56,885 nt of DNA from an uncultured Prevotellaceae bacterium (GTDB taxonomy: Bacteria > Bacteroidota > Bacteroidia > Bacteroidales > Bacteroidaceae). Positions within the stretch are counted from its first letter, which is position 1, and the number at the start of each line of letters is the position of its first letter. Where the stretch lies: the NCBI GenBank assembly GCA_902762565.1, contig CACWOS010000012.1:1-56885 (forward strand). The letters run 5' to 3'. Below the pieces are notes generated by a model. It searched no databases. It was not told the origin of the DNA and worked only from the letters and a program-made list of their open reading frames with translations. Of the stretch, positions 16,047 through 24,497 are shown piece after piece. The translations under genes were made by a program, and so were the position numbers.

Positions 16047-17870
16047 ATGAAGAAACATATACTTACTTGCGTTATGCTGATGTTGTCTTTAAACGTGATA
16101 GCTCAGAACTGGGACTATATCCGTACTTCTGGCGAATACTATTTTGGTGTCGGCCATGGACAGACTGAAGCTGAGGCTTCAGAACAAGCGATGGCTGATT
16201 TAGTAAGCATGATAGCCACCAACGTTTCAAGCGAATTCATAGGCTTGGAGGACGAAACCAATACCAATGGAAACATTCAACATAAGTCGAAGGTACTGAA
16301 CTGCGTCAGAACCTATTCGCAGTCTACTCTTACAAATGTTGAGAAATGGGTATTGGGTGAAGCTCCGAACGTGACAGTACGCCGATATATGAAGCGCTCG
16401 GAACTGGTTCATATCTATGAAAACCGTATAGCAAAAGCCAAAGACATGATAGTTATTGCTAATGAAGCTGTGGAAAACACCAAGATAGACATGGCTTTAC
16501 AATATTACTATTGGGCCTACTCTCTGCTCCGAACAATACAGCGTCCTAACGAAGTCAAAGATGAAAACGGCAGAGTGTTAGTGAATTGGTTGCCGATTAG
16601 GATAGAAGAAATACTTGACAAGATACAAGTAGCGTATGAAAAGCGTGACGGTGATTGCGTAGATTTACTGTTCAGTTACGATGGGCAACCACTTTCGAGT
16701 TTGGAATTCACCTATTCTGATGGAAGAGCGGAATGTGAAGGCAGAGCTAAAGACGGAAGGGGAATGATAGAGATGATACCAGGTTACGAGACGGATGCCT
16801 ATCACATCAATATCGATTACGAATACAAAGGTCAGGCACGCGGTGACGATGAGATGCAAAGTGTTCTGGGAGTCATCAGACGAAAAGTTTTCCGTCAAGC
16901 AGAAATAACTGTAGCCGCAAAAAAAGAGATAAAAGATGCAAAGACTGCAAATACAGAAGCGATTGCACAAGTCGGAATTAATCTACAGCCATCATCAACA
17001 CAGTTAGCAGAAACAAAAGCTGACGATGTTGAGACGATGAGCAAAGTGATAGAGGCTATCAGGAAAAAACGCTATTCTGATGTTACTAGTTGTTTTACCC
17101 TTGATGGTCTTAGCATGTACAATGAACTAATTTCATACGGAACTGGGCGTATCGTAGGAACACCGAACATCAAGTTCTTCAAGGGTCATGACGGTAAGGT
17201 CGTAGCCCGAGGCTTGCAAATGTCATTCTCATTTAACCGTGGTACGAAAAAAACCTTCGTAGAAGATGTGATATTCACATTTAATGCCAAGCATAAGATA
17301 GAAAATGTGGCTTTTGGTCTGGGTCAGATAGCAGAAAACGATATTCTTTGCAAATATGCGCCAGGATGGAAAGACGAAACGCGTGAACTGATTATGGAGT
17401 TTATGGAGAATTATAAGACCGCATATTGTCTGAAAAGAATTGACTATATCAGAGACATCTTTGCTGACGATGCGATTATTATTATTGGTAACGTGGCTAA
17501 ACGTCGTTCTGCTCAAAGGCACCATGAACGCGAGATTTCCATAGAAGGACAGGAAGTGATCACAACCAATCGATACACCAAGGATGAGTATTTGAAGAAT
17601 CTGGAGCGTTGCTTTGACCGTAATGAGTTCATCAATATTCGTTTTACCAACAATGATATACAATGGTTGGAAAAGTTTGAGAAAGAAGAACTCTTTGCCA
17701 TCCAGATAGGACAGGAATATAATTCGACGACATACGGTGATAAAGGATATTTGTTCTTATTAGTAGATATGACTGATCATCAAGCGCCTCAGATTAAGAT
17801 ACGAACTTGGCAACCGAATGAGGTTGACATGAAAAAAATATATAATGCTGGAGATTTTTACAGAGATTGA
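16047..17870 (+). CDS. Exported LPP20-like protein with C-terminal NTF2-like region
   Basis: 607-residue exported protein. The signal peptide ends NVIAQ near residue 20. Residues 25-125 resemble the LPP20 lipoprotein module: YYFGVGHGQTEAEASEQAM followed by a helix and strands. The middle (about 200-320) is beta-rich. The last 150 residues (GWKDETRELIMEFMENYK, then YIRDIFADDAIIIIG and a set of strands) look like an NTF2/SnoaL-type fold. I chose the ATG at 16047 over an in-frame TTG at 16026. It precedes a second LPP20-like gene by 32 nt. Function unknown. Confidence 0.7.
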   Translation: MKKHILTCVMLMLSLNVIAQNWDYIRTSGEYYFGVGHGQTEAEASEQAMADLVSMIATNVSSEFIGLEDETNTNGNIQHKSKVLNCVRTYSQSTLTNVEKWVLGEAPNVTVRRYMKRSELVHIYENRIAKAKDMIVIANEAVENTKIDMALQYYYWAYSLLRTIQRPNEVKDENGRVLVNWLPIRIEEILDKIQVAYEKRDGDCVDLLFSYDGQPLSSLEFTYSDGRAECEGRAKDGRGMIEMIPGYETDAYHINIDYEYKGQARGDDEMQSVLGVIRRKVFRQAEITVAAKKEIKDAKTANTEAIAQVGINLQPSSTQLAETKADDVETMSKVIEAIRKKRYSDVTSCFTLDGLSMYNELISYGTGRIVGTPNIKFFKGHDGKVVARGLQMSFSFNRGTKKTFVEDVIFTFNAKHKIENVAFGLGQIAENDILCKYAPGWKDETRELIMEFMENYKTAYCLKRIDYIRDIFADDAIIIIGNVAKRRSAQRHHEREISIEGQEVITTNRYTKDEYLKNLERCFDRNEFINIRFTNNDIQWLEKFEKEELFAIQIGQEYNSTTYGDKGYLFLLVDMTDHQAPQIKIRTWQPNEVDMKKIYNAGDFYRD

Positions 17871-17902
17871 AAATAGCAATATTAACTTAATTCTACAAAA
17901 TT

Positions 17903-18589
17903 ATGAAAAAGATTATTTTATCATTGTGTATGCTGTTTGCCGCATTAGCCTCATTTGGACAGAATGCATTAGAATTGGCCAAACAACAACAAGAATTGGA
18001 AGCTTTCAACAAGAAGATTTTGAACGCTAAACCCACCAAGGCCGCCAAGCAGCAGGCCAAAGAGCTGAAGAAAGAGGGATGGACCGTTCCTGCCGGCGAA
18101 CCAAGTATCGAACAACAAGTTACAAAAAGCCAGCTATATGGTGAAGAGTTGATGGCAACGGAGGATGGAGCAACAACAAAGCGTTTCTTTATGCATACTA
18201 CTATGCAGACTTCAGGAACATACAATGTAGGCTATGCTGCTGCTCGTGCCAATGCTATGGCAGAAGTGGCTGGGATGATTAAGACTCAACTGGTTTCTTC
18301 TATTAAATTAAAGGCCGACAACTCACAAACATCTGCTATCAATGCAACTACTGTTGATAAGTTTAGCCAAAAGATTGATGCCATCGTAGATGAAACATTA
18401 ACAAACGGAACACCAATGCTCGCGATTTATCGTAGGTTGCAGAATGGAAATTTTGAAGTACAAGTGAGATTAGCCTTCGACAAGAAAGATATCATGGCTC
18501 GCATGAAGAAGAACATGCAAAAGGAACTTGAGAAAGAAGGCGACGCTGTGTATAAGGTAGCGCAAGAAGTGATAAGCAATCAAATGTAA
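17903..18589 (+). CDS. Exported LPP20-like protein
   Basis: 228 residues with a signal peptide ending SFGQ near residue 20. A charged coiled helix follows (LAKQQQELEAFNKKILN). The LPP20-like part spans about 105-200 (YNVGYAAARANAMAEVAGM, then LAIYRRLQNGNFEVQVRLA). The end is a long charged helix. It shares the helix-plus-strands layout of the upstream protein's N-terminal module. The next gene starts only 4 nt after its stop. Confidence 0.7.
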   Translation: MKKIILSLCMLFAALASFGQNALELAKQQQELEAFNKKILNAKPTKAAKQQAKELKKEGWTVPAGEPSIEQQVTKSQLYGEELMATEDGATTKRFFMHTTMQTSGTYNVGYAAARANAMAEVAGMIKTQLVSSIKLKADNSQTSAINATTVDKFSQKIDAIVDETLTNGTPMLAIYRRLQNGNFEVQVRLAFDKKDIMARMKKNMQKELEKEGDAVYKVAQEVISNQM

Positions 18590-18593
18590 AGGA

Positions 18594-20216
18594 ATGAGAA
18601 CGAAGCAAATCATATTATTAGTATGCTTGTTGTTCGTTGTCGTTCTGAATGTTCGAGCTCAGAATCGTTATCAGAATGCTTTTGACAGCATCCGAATCGA
18701 ACGTTGGAAGGAATTCAATAAGGCGCGCATAACAGCCCTAAGAAATTATTCAAATGCCGTGCGTGACGCATGGAGGGAATTCAAAGGCGAACCAGCCTTA
18801 CAGGAGCCTGAGGAAGAGCAGGTAATGCCAGTTCTCATAGAAGAGAATAGCGCTGAGACTGCTTCTGTTTGGGATGCTTTAAAGCGACTGTTCAAAAAGA
18901 ATGGTAAAAAGGAGCCACGACGAGCAAAGGTAAAGCCGGTAATGGGTAATGGTGAGAATTTGGATGTGGGGAAGGAAATAGCTCCTACTCCTACTCTTTC
19001 ACAGCCACAACCACAATACAAGGTCGATAATGTTCCGCAACAGGTGCAACGGCCTAATGCATACAAAACCTATAATCTGTTTGGTTTGGACTGTAAAATA
19101 CGTATCGGTGATAATTGTCGGGTTCAGCTGAAAAGCCTTGATTCCAATGATGTTGCTGATGCTATGAAGGAGTTCGAAGAGCCACAGTTTGCCAACATGC
19201 TACATGACTGTCTTCAAGAACGTAGTAGACATAAATTGTCGGACTGGGCCTATTATCTGCTGTTGCAGAAGATCGTGGATGACTTGTATGGAAAGAATAC
19301 CAACGAAGCCTCTTTGGTTTTAGCATTTCTCTATTCACAGTCTGGCTACAAGATGCGCATGGTTCACGACACTAAGCGCCTTATGATGGTAACTGCATGT
19401 CATCATACTATCTATGGCAAAGAGTATACTTATGCCGATTACCCCAATTCCCAAACACCCTATTATCTGTTGGATGGCAGAAAACTGGGTGGCACGATTT
19501 ATATATGCAATGCAAAGTGGCCAAAGGAGAGTAGTATGTCAATGCAGTTGACAGCAGAGCAGGAATTTGTGCTCAGCAAGGCACCTCAACGGACTATTCG
19601 ATCGAGAAAGAACCCTGACTTTACATTTACAATCACATCGAACAAAAATTACATTGATTTCTTCAACACATATCCACGATCATATATCGGCAATGATTAC
19701 ATGACGTCATGGGTGATGTATGCAGAAACGCCTTTGGAGAAAAATCTTCGAGACCAGCTATATCCTGCCATGCGCAAGAAGTTGGAAGGGCTGTCGCAGG
19801 TAGAAGCCGTAAGACAACTGTTATGGTGGATTCAAGGAGATTTGGATGAGAAGATGACCAACTCTACTCCAGAGTATATCCAGTATGCTTATGATGAGCT
19901 AGTTTGGGGATATGACCGAGCTTTCTTTGGCGAAGAAACGCTGTTCTATCCTTGGTGCGACTGTGAAGACAGAGCCATTCTGTTTTCACATTTGGTTCGC
20001 GACTTAGTAGGACTAGATGTCGCACTAGTTTACTATCCAGGGCATCTTGCTACTGCTGTTGCATTTAATGAGCCTGTAAATGGTGATGCGTATATAGCCA
20101 AAAATGGACGTCACTACACTGTTTGCGATCCAACGATCCTTGGAGGTGATATCGGTATGACTATGGATATTGTAGCAGACAAGCCAGCTACCCTCATGAT
20201 GCTTAAAAGAAATTAG
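18594..20216 (+). CDS. Exported transglutaminase-like protein
   Basis: 540 residues with a signal peptide ending NVRAQ near residue 22. A variable Pro/Glu-rich region spans about 60-150. The C terminus has a cysteine-protease-type triad in the right order: Cys457 in WCDCEDRA, His484 in YPGHLATAV and Asp512 in YTVCDPT. This is the transglutaminase-like/papain-like layout used for peptide cleavage or crosslinking outside the cytoplasm. The substrate is unknown; neighbours suggest an envelope partner. It is the last gene of the cluster. Confidence 0.75.
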   Translation: MRTKQIILLVCLLFVVVLNVRAQNRYQNAFDSIRIERWKEFNKARITALRNYSNAVRDAWREFKGEPALQEPEEEQVMPVLIEENSAETASVWDALKRLFKKNGKKEPRRAKVKPVMGNGENLDVGKEIAPTPTLSQPQPQYKVDNVPQQVQRPNAYKTYNLFGLDCKIRIGDNCRVQLKSLDSNDVADAMKEFEEPQFANMLHDCLQERSRHKLSDWAYYLLLQKIVDDLYGKNTNEASLVLAFLYSQSGYKMRMVHDTKRLMMVTACHHTIYGKEYTYADYPNSQTPYYLLDGRKLGGTIYICNAKWPKESSMSMQLTAEQEFVLSKAPQRTIRSRKNPDFTFTITSNKNYIDFFNTYPRSYIGNDYMTSWVMYAETPLEKNLRDQLYPAMRKKLEGLSQVEAVRQLLWWIQGDLDEKMTNSTPEYIQYAYDELVWGYDRAFFGEETLFYPWCDCEDRAILFSHLVRDLVGLDVALVYYPGHLATAVAFNEPVNGDAYIAKNGRHYTVCDPTILGGDIGMTMDIVADKPATLMMLKRN

Positions 20217-20260
20217 ATATACAGGGTTCGTTATCTGTAAACCAGCGCCTCTAGCCTGTA

Positions 20261-20350
20261 TTATCGCGGAAAGGATGTCCTGACTTCAGCGATGCGTCCC
20301 CCTATTCGCTCACGATAGTTAGCTAATTCTGGTAATTTCGGATGTGCTAG
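20261..20350 (-). pseudogene. C-terminal gene remnant next to the duplication junction
   Basis: The minus strand reads 29 protein-like codons (LAHPKLPELANYRERIGGR onward) ending in TAA. The open frame begins exactly where the duplicated pnuT sequence stops. It looks like the C-terminal stub of a gene cut by the rearrangement. Family not recognised. Confidence 0.4.
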
Positions 20351-20351
20351 T

Positions 20352-20519
20352 CAGTGGCTATTCTGGATTGTCGTCGACATGGTGTGCACCTTCCTATACA
20401 TACAAAAGGGCATTCCCTTCAAGGCTATCCTCTACGGCCTCTACGTCGCCATCGCCATTGCCGGCTTCTACAAGTGGAAGTCACAGGCCAAAACCGTGAA
20501 ACGTGACCAGAAATTGTAG
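20352..20519 (+). pseudogene. Truncated pnuT copy (last 55 residues)
   Basis: Reads in frame QWLFWIVVDMVCTFLYIQKG through to KRDQKL and a stop, nearly identical to residues 146-200 of PnuT at 10239-10841. No start codon or promoter of its own. It is a product of duplication, not a functional transporter. Confidence 0.93.
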
Positions 20520-20534
20520 GAGAGAACACCTACT
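20352..20534 (+). repeat. Direct repeat, copy 2 (3' end of pnuT)
   Basis: Second copy of the 183-bp repeat at 10674-10856. Weaker similarity (TTCTTG[C/T]TAAAAA) continues downstream of both copies, suggesting that 20520 onward is the original flank of pnuT or a diverged relative of it. Confidence 0.95.
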
Positions 20535-20576
20535 ATAATGTGATACCAAAAATCTTCTTGCTAAAAATTACAAAAA

Positions 20577-21022
20577 CTACTGTCAAACGTCATATTGATA
20601 GTTAAACTGCTTATATTCAGCTGCTTATCCTATGACGTTTGCTATTTTAAAACGTCATACTAATGTCATAACAACCTTATAACTCGCCTTTTTGATAGGA
20701 GTTTGTTCGTCGTTCCCTTCATGGTTACACATCGTTCCCTTCATGGAAACAGACCGTTCCCTTCGTGGAAACAGTCCGTTCCCTCCGTGGGAACAGTCCG
20801 TTCCCTACGTGGAAACGGTTCGTTCCCTACGTAGTAACAACTCGATAACTCATAGTAAACGAGTGACTTACACGTATCTTACACGTCTTTTGAAGCCTTT
20901 TTCCCATTTTCGCCGTTAATTACTATGACATTAGTATGACGTTTCAAAACACTAAACGTCATAGTCTAACCTTTTGATTAACAGGTATATAACTACCATT
21001 ATGACGTTTTGCAGTAATTTTC
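20577..21022. repeat. Large imperfect palindrome with TATGACGTTT arms
   Basis: Outer arms (about 20577-20612 and 20987-21022) and inner arms (20631-20670 and 20924-20963) are inverted copies. Each inner arm has the form TATGACGTTT-N9-AAACGTCATA, itself an inverted repeat, plus an ACTAATGTCATA extension. The 22-bp tandem array lies in the centre. The arrangement would fold into a stem-loop of about 450 nt. Confidence 0.85.
20711..20842 (+). repeat. Six tandem 22-bp repeats (CGTTCCCT.CGTGGAAACAG)
   Basis: Units start at 20711, 20733, 20755, 20777, 20799 and 20821. Each contains GTTCCC-N5-GG[A/G]AAC, and unit 4 is a perfect 6-bp inverted repeat with a 5-nt gap. There are no unique spacers, so it is not a CRISPR array. 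Confidence 0.9.
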
Positions 21023-21177
21023 GTCATTCTTTTCGATAATATTCTTTCAAGCACAACAATCATCACAATATATACTTTAAGGGGCGTTCGAGACGTCCTT
21101 GGTCAGGCAAAAGAAATTGATAGAATCAGGAAAATTGTTCACATGATGGCAAACTTTTCTGGTTTTTCCTTTATCAA

Positions 21178-21212
21178 CAATCGCCTAACCTTAATGGAAA
21201 GTTAGGCGATTG
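21178..21212. other. Strong 12-bp hairpin
   Basis: CAATCGCCTAAC (21178-21189) pairs perfectly with GTTAGGCGATTG (21201-21212), loop 11 nt. There is no T-run on either side. It may be a second termination or mRNA-end element downstream of secDF. Confidence 0.5.
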
Positions 21213-21266
21213 TCATATTAAGGTATTATGGGTAAATATTAGTTGAAACACACAGTATGAAAACAG

Positions 21267-21301
21267 AATCAGCCCGCCTCCGAAACGGAAACGGGCTGAT
21301 T
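21267..21301 (-). terminator. Terminator of secDF
   Basis: AATCAGCCCG (21267-21276) pairs with CGGGCTGATT (21292-21301). On the minus strand the stem is followed by CTGTTTTC. It lies 42 nt after the secDF stop. Confidence 0.65.
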
Positions 21302-21342
21302 TGTGTAATAGCTAATCGCTATCGGCTAAAAGCCAAAAGCCT

Positions 21343-24300
21343 TTATGCCTGAGCAGCTACTTCTTCTTTGTCTTCGCGGATGGTACGACCCATCACGAGG
21401 AAGGCCGTAGGAGCAGCGATGAACAGTGACGACAGGGTACCGAAGACAACACCCAGAATCATTGCGAACGAGAAGCTGCGGATAGAGTCACCACCGAGGA
21501 TGAAGATGCACAGCAACACGAGCAATGTCGTAACAGAGGTGTTAATGGTACGAGCCAGCGTCTGGTTCAGCGAGTCGTTGAACAGCTGCTGACGGTCGCG
21601 CTTGCCATAGAGCTGGAAGTTCTCACGGATACGGTCGAATACCACCACCTTATCGTTGATAGAGTAACCAATCACCGTCAGGATAGCACCGATGAACACC
21701 TGGTCAATTTCCAGTGACATAGGTACCCAGCCCCACAATACGCTGTAGAAGCCAATCACCACGAGGGCATCGAGTGCCAGTGCAATGGTAGCACCTGTAG
21801 AGTAAGCTACATTGCGGAAGCGCAGCAGGATGTAGAGGAAGATAGCAATCAGAGCGATGATGACGCTGATGATAGCACCGTATGTGATATCCTTAGCCAC
21901 AGCAGGACCTACCTTTGCCGAGCTGATGATAGAACCACCCTCACGAACATCAGGATTCTTGAAGTCCTCAACCTTAGCCTGACTGATGAAGCCACCCTTC
22001 TTCAGAGCGTTATACAGAATAGTCTCTGCCTTATCGTCAACCTCAGGATTGTTTGACTCGATATCCCAGTTGGTAGACACACGAATAGTCTTGCCATCGG
22101 TACCCAGAGCGATAACAGAGGTGTTTGCTTCCTTGCCTGCATTCTCACCAACGGTATTGACAAAGGCACCAGCGAGCGCAGAGCGAACCTCCTCAACGTG
22201 AGTCTCCTTATCCAGGGTCACCACATAGTTACGACCACCTGTGAAGTCGATGCTCTGGCTCAGGCCACGAACAAAGAACGAGCAGATGAAGACGATAGCG
22301 GCAACGCCCCAGATAGCGAACGACTTCTTGTACATACCCATGAAGTTGTACTTGGCGTTCTGCATCAGGTTCTTAGAGTAACCAGTTACGAAGGTCAGGT
22401 TCATCCACTTGTCCTTCTTCAGACGGTTCTCGTAAACCAGACGGGTCAGGAACACAGCGGTGAAGAATGAACAGAAGATACCAATGATCCAAGTGGTGGC
22501 GAAGCCCTTCACAGGACCTGTACCGAAGAACAACAGGATGAAACCAGTAATCAGAGAGGTAACGTTCGAGTCAAAGATGGCGCTGAAGGCGTTAGAGTAA
22601 CCCTTCTGCACAGCCTCCTTCATGCCCAAGCCACGCTTCAGCTCTTCCTTGATACGCTCGTAGATGAGCACGTTGGCATCCACAGCGGTACCCAGTGTCA
22701 GCACGATACCAGCAATACCAGGCATAGTCAGAGCAGCCTGGAACGATGTCAGGATACCCAGTGTGAAGAACAGGTTGAACAACAGGGCGATATCCGAAAG
22801 AATACCAGGGATGAAGCCGTAAAGCATAATCATGTAAATCATCAGCAGCACGAAAGCTACAATGAACGACATGATACCCTGCTGGATAGACTGAGCACCC
22901 AGTGAGGGACCAACCACCTCTTCTTGTACGATACGCGTAGGAGCTGGCATCTTACCAGAGTTCAGCGTGTTAGCAAGGTCCTTCGTATCCTCGACGGTGA
23001 AGTTACCAGTGATCTGTGAGTTACCACCATCAATCTGTGTCAGGATACGAGGAGCAGAGTAAACAGCGTCATCGAGGACGATAGCTACACCACGACCGAT
23101 GTTCTGCTTGGTAATCTGGCTCCAACGACGAGCACCGTCAGAGTTCATCTGCATAGAAACAGAGGGATGACCCATCTGGTCGAAGTCGTCCTTAGAAGAA
23201 GTGATGACATCACCCTCCAGTGGAGCACGACCGTTTGGCTCAGTAATCTTCAGGGCATATAGAGCGAAGATGTCGCCACGGGTATTCTCACCACCGAAGT
23301 CCTCAGCCTTGGCACCCCAGCGCAGCTTACACTCAGCAGGCAGCACGCTGGCAGCGATATCAGAATAGATAACCTTGTTGACATCAGCTGTATCGCGAGC
23401 GCTAGCATAACCAACGATAGCCAGGCCCTGTGGTACAGGCTGGAACACGGCGAACAGAGGATTCTGCTTCAGCGCAGCAGCCTTATCCTTAGCAGCAGCG
23501 GCCTTATCGGCCTTCTTACCAGCAGCCAGTTTGGCAGCCAGATCATTGGCAGCAGCAGCGGCAGCTGTCGTATCAACAGCAGCAGTATCAGCAGCAGCAA
23601 CAACAGCGGCAGAGTCAGCCTCAGCATTGCCACCAAGGGCAGCATACTTCTGGTTCAACTGAGCCAGCAACGGATAGATCTCTTGTGAGTTATAGGTCTC
23701 CCAGAATTCGAGGTTGGCAGAACCCTGCAGCAACTTACGAACACGCTCAGGCTCCTTCACACCAGGCATCTCAACCATGATACGGCCTGACTGACCTTCG
23801 AGCTTCTGGATGTTAGGCTGAACAACGCCGAACTTATCGATACGGTTACGTACCACGTTGAACGAGTTGTCAACAGCCGACTGCACCTCAGCACGCAGAG
23901 CGTTCTCCACCTCCTTGTCGCTAGACTGGGTGCTTACCTTGCCCTTCATCTGCTGAGTAGCAAACACAGCAGCCAAGGGACGACCATTGGCATTCTTCTT
24001 CCAGTGTTTGATAAACAGGGAGATAAAGTCATCCTGACTAGTCTCCTCTTCCTTCTTGGCATCTTCCATAGCCTTGCGATAGGCAGCATCGGTCTTGTGG
24101 TCGGCCAGCACGTCGACAACGTCAGGTACTGACACCTCAAGAATCACGTTCATACCGCCTTTCAGGTCAAGACCCAGGCCAATCTCCATCTCACGGCACT
24201 GCTTGAATGAATAGATTCCGCAGTACACTTTCTCGTTCATGATTGAGTCGAGGTACTCCTGTCCAGCCTCCTCACCCATGGCAGCAGCCTTACTTTCGTA

Positions 24301-24390
24301 ATGGCGTGTTACGAATGAGAAGGAAAGGTAGAAGCAGCACACGAGAATCAGAACGACTGCAATAAATTTTACAATTCCTTTGTTTTGCAT
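21343..24390 (-). CDS. secDF: Fused protein translocase subunit SecDF
   Basis: 1015-residue inner-membrane protein joining SecD and SecF, which use the proton gradient to help Sec export. N-terminal TM1 is followed by the D1 motif GLDLKGGMNVIL near residue 75. The SecD membrane half spans about 500-650 (VGPSLGAQSIQQG, GTAVDANVLIYERIKEEL). The SecF half opens with the short motif IDFTGGRNYVV near 725 and has the matching YSINDKVVVFDRIRENF near 910. An Ala/Lys/Asp-rich low-complexity insert lies near residues 255-310 in the periplasmic domain. It has its own promoter and is a single-gene unit. Confidence 0.95.
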   Translation of the reverse strand: MQNKGIVKFIAVVLILVCCFYLSFSFVTRHYESKAAAMGEEAGQEYLDSIMNEKVYCGIYSFKQCREMEIGLGLDLKGGMNVILEVSVPDVVDVLADHKTDAAYRKAMEDAKKEEETSQDDFISLFIKHWKKNANGRPLAAVFATQQMKGKVSTQSSDKEVENALRAEVQSAVDNSFNVVRNRIDKFGVVQPNIQKLEGQSGRIMVEMPGVKEPERVRKLLQGSANLEFWETYNSQEIYPLLAQLNQKYAALGGNAEADSAAVVAAADTAAVDTTAAAAAANDLAAKLAAGKKADKAAAAKDKAAALKQNPLFAVFQPVPQGLAIVGYASARDTADVNKVIYSDIAASVLPAECKLRWGAKAEDFGGENTRGDIFALYALKITEPNGRAPLEGDVITSSKDDFDQMGHPSVSMQMNSDGARRWSQITKQNIGRGVAIVLDDAVYSAPRILTQIDGGNSQITGNFTVEDTKDLANTLNSGKMPAPTRIVQEEVVGPSLGAQSIQQGIMSFIVAFVLLMIYMIMLYGFIPGILSDIALLFNLFFTLGILTSFQAALTMPGIAGIVLTLGTAVDANVLIYERIKEELKRGLGMKEAVQKGYSNAFSAIFDSNVTSLITGFILLFFGTGPVKGFATTWIIGIFCSFFTAVFLTRLVYENRLKKDKWMNLTFVTGYSKNLMQNAKYNFMGMYKKSFAIWGVAAIVFICSFFVRGLSQSIDFTGGRNYVVTLDKETHVEEVRSALAGAFVNTVGENAGKEANTSVIALGTDGKTIRVSTNWDIESNNPEVDDKAETILYNALKKGGFISQAKVEDFKNPDVREGGSIISSAKVGPAVAKDITYGAIISVIIALIAIFLYILLRFRNVAYSTGATIALALDALVVIGFYSVLWGWVPMSLEIDQVFIGAILTVIGYSINDKVVVFDRIRENFQLYGKRDRQQLFNDSLNQTLARTINTSVTTLLVLLCIFILGGDSIRSFSFAMILGVVFGTLSSLFIAAPTAFLVMGRTIREDKEEVAAQA

Positions 24391-24437
24391 TTTGTTAGTT
24401 ATATTGTTTTAATTTATGATTTCGCTTTTTTAGCCTG

Positions 24438-24445
24438 CAAATATA
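24438..24445 (-). promoter_or_regulatory. -7 box for secDF
   Basis: TATATTTG on the minus strand, 47 nt before the ATG. Confidence 0.6.
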
Positions 24446-24497
24446 CTCATTTTTCTTCACTTACCGAAATTTATCTGCATTTTTCGTTCATTTTATA

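Larger units (their letters stand above)
20217..21342. other. Gene-poor 1.1-kb stretch between the envelope cluster and secDF
   Basis: No intact gene. It contains a minus-strand remnant (20261-20350), the duplicated pnuT end (20352-20519), a large imperfect palindrome (about 20577-21022) around a 22-bp repeat array, and two strong hairpins (21178-21212 and 21267-21301) ahead of the secDF stop. A 75-codon plus-strand frame across the repeats is an accident of the 22-bp unit. Confidence 0.8.

Noticed and set aside
10674-20534. Integrative element with att sites
   Set aside because: The duplicated pnuT ends look like attachment-site duplications, but no integrase, excisionase or mobilization gene is present, so I report only the duplication.
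20711-20842. CRISPR array
   Set aside because: The 22-bp units are directly adjacent with no unique spacers, and no cas gene is nearby.
20692-20919. 75-codon frame across the 22-bp repeats
   Set aside because: Its repeated residues follow from the tandem units; 22 is not a multiple of 3, so the frame changes at each unit and no consistent repeat peptide results.
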